Source: Biscogniauxia marginata
Taxonomy: Eukaryota > Ascomycota > Sordariomycetes > Xylariales > Xylariaceae
DNA: 64,000 bases
Reading direction: 5' to 3'
Assembly: GCA_022695795.1 (NCBI GenBank)
Contig: MU404062.1
Coordinates: forward strand, 372,001 to 436,000
Under the pieces are notes generated by a model. The model was given only the letters and a program-made list of their open reading frames with translations, ran no database searches and was not told the origin of the DNA. Shown here piece by piece: positions 56,490-64,000 of this stretch. The stretch's first letter is position 1. Every line of letters begins with the position of its first letter. The position numbers were made by a program, and so were the translations under genes.

Positions 56490-59400
56490 ATGTCCGAATC
56501 TATCATCTCAGATGAAGATATTGGAGTTTCCTCTCATTCCGAGAGTGGCACACAAGACCACAACGATATCGGAAACGGCACGCTCGACATGGAGACACCT
56601 GGAGTCACTCCGGCACCACCACCGCCAGATGGCATCCCAGATAGTTCCGGGGGCAGAAATGACAGGCTTGGAATTGGATCACCAGACGATTCGGAAAGGT
56701 TTATTGATTTCGATGCGGACCAGCTAGATCACGATCCACCCCTGCCGGGTCCCAGTAACACAGAATCTGTACCGCCTCCGGGCGAAGGTCTCACGTCGGC
56801 GCTTCATCAAGCTTTCTCTATTCATAGGCCTGATGAGAAGGAGAGCGTAGTAAATGGTATGCAACTCGTTTATGTCCCTAAGCTAACTTCAACTCGTCTA
56901 CGTCAGATTCAACATATTCTCCGCGGGGGAGGAAGAGCCAATAAGGGCAGCTCATATTCGTGGGTACCGCCGTCACTTGATTTGTTTCGATCAGAACCGG
57001 GTCAGCCTGAACCCTCAGGGATCGCTCACTTAAATGGCGAGTGGATGCTACTCTTTAATTCACCGTCAGATGACGAGGTGGAGTACGAGAAGACCACAGA
57101 TGGGGAGCAGGATCAGTCGCCCGAGCCTCATAACCCATTTGATGTCCCTGACTCCGAAGACAGCAGCTCTGATAGATCTATGTCTCCACCGCCATACCGA
57201 TCGACATGCATTATTCCCAAGTTGAAAAGCCAGAAGAGTTCTTCGGACTCTGGAAGGGGGCCAACGGCTGCAGCGGAGTGGAAGCGACAAAAGAGAGAGT
57301 TCGGCGAGAAGAACAGATCTCTGGACCAGCTAATGGCCCTGGAGGGCCTTGAGGAAGTGAAGAAGGAGTTTCTCAAAATCAAGGCAATGATTGACACAGC
57401 GCGGAAACGGAAAGGATGGCTTAGGCGGCAAGACCTGAACTTGGTTCTTCTGGGAAACGCTGGCACAGGTAGGACGCGCCCCGAATCATGAAGAGCAAGT
57501 TGGTGGCCAAGTCGTCATAGATGGTAAAATTGTGTCCAGGGCATGGTAGTGACCGATACGACCGCCATCAATAAGCCCCCACATCTCAACCCCAAGGTTC
57601 GTCTGTCTTTTTTTCACGAGGCTGACTATCATGTACCCAGGCAAGAGAACGATAGCAGCTCTTTATCGAGACTTTCTCACTCAATACGGTGTATGGCCAG
57701 ACTTGGGAGATCCCGAAGTCAAATACCACAGAACTACGGGGCATAGTCTCAAAAGTCCTGATGATGTTAAGACTCTCGAGTCAGAGATAAACCAGCTCAG
57801 TTACGTAGGAATTGTACGTTGAAGCGCGCAAAGGGCTATTGGTATCATACCGACTAACAAGATGAATGGTACCACACATGTAGTTCCTTCTAATTGATGC
57901 GGTCGAGCATACTAATCAGGATATCCGCGCATATATTCTAGATGTATTAGAACAGCACGCCAAGAAGATGGTGGTAGTGCTCACGGGCAGCGTTGAAGGC
58001 GTGACAACATTTCTTGGAAGCAAGCCAAGTGGCCGGTGGCAGTTCTCACGGAGACTGGAACTGAAGGATTATGACGACAAAGAACTACGCCGTATCCTCC
58101 TTGGACTCATTCATCATAACTCTTTGACGGTTGATGGAGGAGAAGACAGCCCGTATGCCCTCATCGCTGCTAAACGTGTAGGGAGGGGTAGGGACTCAGC
58201 CGGTTTCGGGAATGTGCATGACCTTTTGTCATCTTTTCAGAGAATGCTGGACCGGCAAGCCCTTCGGTCGCAGAAGGAATGGTTTGAGAGGCTACAGAAC
58301 CATATTGACCACGCCGGCGATCAGGGCGACCAACCAGCTAAAATTGAAAGGGAGAACAATGGACGTAGCGAAAAGCTTGCAGATGACATTCCAAACTCTA
58401 ACAATGTTGAGACACTAGGTTCAGATGATGGAACTGAGGACCTCAGTCAGGAAGAGGAAGACAATGGGGGTACAAAATCAGACCCTGAAACAACTGGTAG
58501 GCGATCTCACAGACACTCGAAAACAAATAGGAAAACTAAGCAGGACGGCGACGACAAAGATCTAGGCCAGGGTGTAATAACGATGGAGGACATCATCGGT
58601 CCCGAACCTATAGATATCCGAGCACGAAGCACGGCTTGGAAGGAGCTAGAGAAAATGGTGGGTTTGGAGGATGTGAAAAAAGCGATCGGGGAACTGCTAG
58701 TTCGTGCGAAAGCCAACTATCGTCGGGAGATCCACGGCCAGGATCCGTTAAAAACCACCTTTAATCGAGTGTTCCTGGGCCCGCCCGGCACCGGCAAGAC
58801 GACGGTAGCTAAGCTTTACGGTCAGATTTTGGCCGATATTAATGTTCTCACGACTCATGATGTTGTTATAAAGACTCCCGCTGATTTTATCGGACAATAT
58901 ATCGGTCAGTCGGAGACGAAAACGAGCGAGATACTAGATTCCACACTTGGCAAAGTGCTTATTATAGACGATGCACACATGTTTTATAACGGAAACAAGG
59001 CGGGGACGTCCGAGTCGGATGAATATCGGCTAGGCTGTATTGATGTGCTGGTCTCTAAAATACACAATAGACCTGGAGAGGATCGATGTGTTATTCTTAT
59101 CGGGTATCCTGATATGATGGAAGTAATGTTCCAAAATGTCAACCCGGGGCTTCGAAGACGATTCCCGCTCGAGGAGGCCTTCCGATTCACCGATTACGAC
59201 GATAAGCGTCTAAACGAGATCTTGAGACTAAAGATGACCCAGGAGGACATCAAGGCTGGGCAACCAGCAATGGACGTAGCGGCGGAGGTGCTCCGTCGAG
59301 CAAGAGATCGTCCCAACTTCGGCAACGGCGGCGATGTCGACAATCTCTTGAACCAAGCAAAAGTCCGTTTTCGTGAAAGAAAACTGAAGGAAAAGAAGGA

Positions 59401-60544
59401 ACGAAAGAGCGAAACGTACGGCGGGGAGGCTGAGGGGGTGGCTCATGGACGAGGACACCAATCCGTCCAAGACGCAGATGTTTACATTGAGGCTGAAGAC
59501 GACGACCTGCTGAGTGACGATGATGGAGCTATAGAGGTTATCCTAGAGCGAGAAGACTTTGACCCCGAATGGAACAGAGGCGCTAGTGCCAGCGAAAAGT
59601 GCCAGGCGCTATTTAAAGGGCTGATCGGATTTGAGGGCATCATTGATAGATTTCAGGGATTTCAGAGAACGGCCATGAATATGCGGCTTTGCAACAAGGA
59701 TCCGAGAGAGAGTATTCCGTTTACATACATCTTCAAAGGCCCACCAGGAACGGGAAAGACGCATACGGCGCGGATTCTAGGTCAAATATTCTATGACATG
59801 GGTTTCCTCTCGACTAACGACGTTATCGAGTGTTCAGCTAGCCATCTCATCGGCCAATACATGGGACACACAGCTCCTAAAGTCCTCAACCTTTTCCAAC
59901 TCGCGTTAGGAAAAGTTCTATTTATCGACGAGGCATATCGCCTAGGCGGGGGGAGTGTTCGTGGAATGCGCAAGGGAAGTTTTGAGGACGAGGCGGTCGG
60001 CGAACTAGTCGACTGCATGACCAAGCCAGAATTTCATAAGAAGATGATAGTCGTACTCGCTGGCTACGACAAGGACATGGACGCGCTCATGAAAGTGAAC
60101 GCAGGATTACAAGGGCGGTTTGCTACCGAGATCGTGTTCCCGCCTATGAGTGCCATACGCTGTCGGGAGCATTTATACAATCTGATCCGGGAAAAGGACA
60201 TCGAAGTCTTGGATGACGAACCTGTCACTAATGATATGAAGGAGAAGGTCTTGAGATTGTTTGACAAGCTGGGCATGACGGCTGGGTGGGCTAATGGACG
60301 TGATGTGCAGACGTTGGCCGCTACCATTACAGAACGCGTTTATAGGAGTGCGGATGAGATATTGGCGGAGGCTGCTGAGAGAGAGCAGATGCGGACGCAG
60401 ATTGAGGCTAATACGTCAAAGGGGAAGGAGACGGAGAAAGACGAAGGGGTGACACGGGCGAAGTTTAGCATTTCTACGAAGGACTTGACTGAATTTCTAA
60501 AAGACTTGCTCCGCCAGCGGATCAAGAGGGGAAGAACTACTTAG
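56490..60544 (+). CDS. Triple CbbX/CfxQ-type AAA+ ATPase
   Basis: Three exons (56490-57468, 57641-57813, 57884-60544) give 1270 residues; introns are 172 and 70 bp. The first 285 residues are acidic and disordered. Three CbbX-like AAA+ modules follow. AAA1 (about 290-520) has Walker A GNAGTGKRT, rebuilt across intron 1, and a degenerate Walker B FLLIDAVEH. AAA2 (about 640-830) has GPPGTGKTT, Walker B VLIIDDAH and sensor LIGYPDMM. AAA3 (about 965-1190) has GPPGTGKTH, canonical VLFIDEAY and VVLAGYDKDMD. Acidic linkers separate them. CbbX itself remodels Rubisco, and EccA ATPases of type VII secretion share the fold; fungal proteins have no established substrate. A basic C-terminal tail ends RQRIKRGRTT. 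It follows the membrane protein gene on the same strand. Confidence 0.92.
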
Positions 60545-61230
60545 TTTTCTAGATTAGATGCCTGTACGTGGGAGTTTTGGGTTAAGTTCTATGCTGAATG
60601 CTGGACATAATAATATGAAATGTTAAAGTACATGTTACTGTTCGATATAAAGGCTCATTTTAAAACTATGTTGTTCCAATTTTTGATGATGTCTTGTTGG
60701 GAGCCAAGCTCAGGCTAGATTTCGGCCGGGCTCAGGCTTGTAGTGGCATGGCTCAGGTCCAGATGTACAGTACAATTGTGCTGACCTATAAATGTAGTAT
60801 CGCCTTAATCATTACCTAGGGACCATCTGAAAAGTGCTCAGACGGTTAGGATAGTAGCAAAGATGTCCACCAGAACATACCTGCATCCGAATAGGAGCTA
60901 ACACGGACGGGCGAATAGTCAAGGGACTAACACCAAATTGCCAGCCGATGAGTAGTGTTTCTCTCAAGTTCCAGTCGGTATGTGATACTGAGCACAAAGT
61001 TAAGACACTGCCCACATCAGTATAAGTGTCAACTATGAGGCTACATTCTCTCAGGGGATGAGCACGTTCGCTACCTCAAGCCACCACAGTATTTCGCAAC
61101 AACTGAGACGCACAAGAAAACAATCAGCTAACGGAAATAGATGCCGTCCCGCGGATTAAGAAGCACCCTCTAACCAATCTCCGCGAGGGAGCTCGAGGCA
61201 GTGGCTTAAAATCCGCATTAAATTACATAA
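60545..61230. other. Intergenic region between triple-AAA gene and kinase-like pseudogene
   Basis: About 690 bp containing the 3' UTR of the ATPase gene. A short direct repeat around GGCTCAGGCT (60707-60752) is present. No gene supported. Confidence 0.45.
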
Positions 61231-61827
61231 TTACCTAACGTACAGGGGTATCTCGCTCAGCTTGGAGATGATCTTCTCTATGAACCGCACGTCCATCATC
61301 TCGCTCTCGCCGCCAAAGTCCTCGTTTCCGGCGTCCAGGCACGCGAGGCAGGTGACGACCACGGCGGCGGCATACTTGGGGTCGACGCGTCGGGGGAGGC
61401 AGGCCTTCGCCAGCGTGACGAGGTGCTCTCTCAGCTCGTAGGACTTAGACAGGTGGGCCAGCCTGTCGTCTGATTGCGATGCCGACGGATCCTAATCGGG
61501 CCCGGTAAGCGATCCCATGGTGTCTGCGTATAGAGGTCCGTACGCCGGGCTGTTGTGGCCCGAATGCGCCACGAAAGACGTTAACAGCCCTATTTCGAGT
61601 ACGCAGACCCCGAGGCTGAAGTTGTTCACGTAGCTGACCGAGTTAGCCAGGTCCTTGGCGATATGTTTCTTATTGGGCAATGATAAGGGGTCGTCCCGGT
61701 CCATCAAGACTTGCCGGAGACTCCTTGGCGCGATCAAATGCTCCGGCAGTGTGTAGATGAACTCATGATGGGTAGGGTTATTCCCCAGACCATCGTTGAC
61801 TGTTACGACACCCTGGCAGCGTAACAA
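61231..61827 (-). pseudogene. Truncated kinase-like gene of the fungal HeLo/HET-associated type
   Basis: The minus-strand frame starts inside the domain with LPEHLIAPRSLRQVLM, continues KKHIAKDLANSVSYV, then jumps straight to NFSLGVCVLEIGLLTSFV. In the family a section of roughly a hundred residues, the catalytic-loop region, normally lies between these. After an in-frame TAG at about 61492 the same frame resumes and ends with YAAAVVVTCLACLDAGNEDFGGESE and VRFIEKIISKLSEI, the usual C-terminus of these proteins. No ATG start or upstream exon was found. The gene is thus broken by an internal deletion, a premature stop and a missing 5' end. Family assignment (kinase-like/DUF7580-like domain of fungal HeLo/NLR-type proteins) is from remembered motifs. 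Confidence 0.7.
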
Positions 61828-62599
61828 TCGGAGTGGCCAGGTCTACCTTGGATACCTAATATCCTGGTAAGGTTACGTGCAGTTTTCTCGACAATAATTA
61901 GATCGCTCTGCGGAGGTATCTTAACACGAATCCATGATGAAGTGTTTTGTCGACTTTCCTCTGCTGCGCTGGCCGTACTTGGCAGCTATAAGTGGGACGT
62001 TAGATACCTCCAGATAGGGGTCTGTCGGCAGGAAAAACAGAGGTATGCTGGATAAGGGCCTTCACGCAGGGCGTCTTGGAGGCCACCAGCCAACGATAGC
62101 GGTGATCGTATCAGTGCTGGTACATGTAGATTTACAAACGTGGTATGGGTGAACGCGGTAGGTAGACTTATCAGTACGTACCTAGCAACCAGAACAAAGA
62201 AGAGACCAGAGTCTAGTACATTACCTACCCAGGTACGTACCCCATGCACTATAGGGTGGCATATATGCCCAAATAATACGCAGATTTCCCAACAGCCGGC
62301 AGCCAGGTCGGGTCCCCTCCAAGAGAGTGGCTCACCTGGTAACATGCCTCAGAAACGACCGGATTACCCTGGGTTCGAACCCGGGCACGAGTGCTCATGA
62401 ACCACACCAAACAGGGCCCGCAGTCCCCGGAAGGGTTCCGGAAGGGGTGTCGCAAACTAAGTACCTACAGGGGGCGCAGTAGCTATGGACGCTGAAAAGA
62501 TCTATAGGCTGGGCCTAGAAGACCAACGACGGGGACCGGGGACCGGGGATCGTAGTTGAGTTTTCTTTTTGCTTCTTCTTCCTTAATAAAATTCGACTT
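61828..62599. other. Gene-free region with tRNA-like element
   Basis: No supported ORF. Contains the tRNA-like element at 62321-62392 and several TACGTACC motifs (62175, 62233). GC-richer than the tract that follows. Confidence 0.4.
62321..62392 (+). repeat. tRNA-like fossil with pol III A and B boxes
   Basis: A box A match (TGGCTCACCTGG, 62328-62339) and a perfect box B core (GGTTCGAACCC, 62372-62382) lie 32 bp apart. The T-arm can form only with a mismatch, the D-stem keeps two of four pairs, and the acceptor arms do not pair. It is not a working tRNA. It could be a decayed tRNA gene or the head of a tRNA-derived SINE. Confidence 0.45.
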
Positions 62600-62870
62600 T
62601 TCTTATCCTTTTTTTTTTTTTTTAATTTTTTTTTTTAATTTTAACATTTATATTATTTTCGGTTTTAAATTAATTATTAATTATTATTTTAATTATTAAT
62701 TATATATTTAAAAATATTTTAATAATTATTATAATGATTTTTAATTTTAAAAAAAATTAAGGTATATATATATTAAATGTTTTTAAAGTTTTATTAACGT
62801 TAAACTAAATAATAAAACGTTTTATTATTAATATATTACATATTAACCACGTTATTAATTAACTCCTTGG
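62600..62870. other. Extremely AT-rich tract
   Basis: About 270 bp that is almost entirely A and T, with long T runs at 62610-62636 and TTAATTATTAATTA motifs. Composition changes abruptly from GC-richer sequence on the left (62460-62570). Compatible with a strongly RIP-mutated repeat edge or a scaffold-attachment-like region; no gene is possible here. Confidence 0.75.
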
Positions 62871-64000
62871 CTTTTCCAGTGCTAAGTTAAATCGAGCTAA
62901 TTAACCTCACATTTCACCCTCTCAGCCGCACTATATATGTAAGCCGCTTAGATCTTGTCATAAACTGTCTCACAATGTTAATCAAGGAGGAATTAATGTC
63001 TAGTTAGACGTTGAGAACATAGCAGAAGATTGGCAGGACGAAGAGTCTACCAAGGAACCGTGTCCTCATACATATTCCGAGCTCTCGCTCCTTTTCACCA
63101 TCTCATCTCCTAAATGATTGTGATAGTTTCTCTCACAGAACTGGATGACTTGACATATCAAGTAAACCGATTGGAATTAGAACAAAAATATGAAAGGAGG
63201 CCATTTGAACCCCCTGCCATCTGATAAATAATCCGCGGTCATATTTTTCATAGCCCTACCCAGCTGGTGGCTCTGGATAGAATAATGAGCCAAAAGATTT
63301 AGCTCCAAGGTACAATTCTTCGATTTATTCCGATATTTTTAACTAATGATTATTTTTTAAAGGGTATCTAGCAGAGTTGTAAGGACCATCAGCATGTCCA
63401 CTTGGACAGGAACTAGAGGTCAAGACAGAAGGTAAAGTAGAAAAATGCCAAAAAAATTAATTTTATTCCATAATGAAAATACCAGGTGGGTGCTGGCTAG
63501 GGGAAAAGGTAGCATGAAAGACGGAAACAAGTATGAAGCCCTCAGATTAGCTCTCAGGTTCTCATTGGCAACCATTCCCTCACTCCGGCCCAGAGCGAAG
63601 GCTAAGGGGGAGTTCGTTCAGGCTGTCTGCAAATTTGGCTTTTTGGATACCTTGGTCATCACCGGGCAAACTTGTTTTCCGCATCACTGCTGTCGCAGTA
63701 CGGGTAGTAGAAGAGGTCGGAGGCGCCTCAAGAAATATAGAATCACCATGGTCACTCGACCAGGCGGTTCCGCAGCATCCCTGAGCAGCTCCGATTGAAA
63801 ACTATATGAACAGATCATTGAATGTAAAAAGATCATTCTCGTTGTGCTGAGTGTCGTCATCGCTGCGGGTGGCACGAAAGCCCAATGCAGCAGAACACGG
63901 ATGGTGGAGCTGCTGCGGCGATATTTGCTTGAGGCTCGCCCGAACCCGAACCGGGGTCACACGTCGTGTGACCCCTGCCTTGCTCTGATCTCTGTTCTTT
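62871..64000. other. Right edge, no supported gene
   Basis: Small open frames exist on both strands (for example 63445-63798 plus, ATG-started, 117 codons, basic C-terminus). None shows a domain or splice signals, so I do not call them. GC rises again towards the end. A 23-bp palindrome lies at 63953-63975. Confidence 0.4.
63953..63975. repeat. 23-bp near-perfect palindrome
   Basis: Arms GGGGTCACACG and CGTGTGACCCC are exact reverse complements around a single central T. It could be a dimer binding site, a transposon terminal remnant or a cruciform. Confidence 0.85.

Noticed and set aside
62321..62392. A functional tRNA gene
   Set aside because: Box A and B are present but acceptor and D stems do not pair and the T stem has a mismatch.
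63445..63798. 117-codon plus-strand ORF near the right edge
   Set aside because: ATG-started but without recognisable domain, homologue memory or promoter context; left uncalled.

Overview
The window looks like a piece of a filamentous ascomycete genome (Pezizomycotina, most likely a Sordariomycete or close relative). Genes are monocistronic and lie on both strands. They are interrupted by short introns (about 48-172 bp) with GTRNGT donors, CTAAC/CTGAC-like branch sites and YAG acceptors. The gene set is typical of moulds: an Anp1/Van1/Mnn9 mannosyltransferase, a DUF3176 membrane protein, a GH3 beta-xylosidase, vacuolar proteinase B, fungal complex I subunit NUO9.5, OST subunit WBP1 and a BEACH-WD40 protein. 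No functional tRNA, rRNA, CRISPR array or intact transposon was seen.

Layout: 1-4.8 kb is gene-poor and holds only decayed coding fragments. From 4.8 to 21.2 kb come the mannosyltransferase, a type II membrane phosphodiesterase/nucleotide pyrophosphatase, a DUF3176 protein, a secreted GH3 enzyme and a single-pass PAN/Apple-like protein, all on the minus strand and separated by AT-rich spacers of up to 3 kb. From 24.3 to 46.5 kb is a conserved core: a large disordered protein, proteinase B, the 8-kb BEACH gene, NUO9.5 and WBP1 (divergent pair) and a SprT-like zinc metalloprotein. An alpha/beta hydrolase follows at 47.6-48.7 kb.

From 50.5 to 60.5 kb lies the most interesting block. An Msp1/ATAD1-like AAA ATPase (minus) is divergent from a two-transmembrane protein of unknown family (plus). 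A 1270-residue protein with three tandem CbbX/CfxQ-type AAA modules follows (plus). Only the third module has a canonical Walker B motif. I infer, without proof, that these three may act together as a membrane-associated ATPase system. Next to it is a decayed kinase-like gene of the type often linked to fungal HeLo/HET proteins, then a tRNA-like fossil, an extremely AT-rich tract and a 23-bp palindrome, so this flank looks like accessory or repeat-derived chromatin.

Gene models were built by hand from splice signals, reading-frame continuity and family knowledge. All spliced lengths are multiples of three. Two models (BEACH and NUO9.5) end in small last exons that a single-exon reading would miss.
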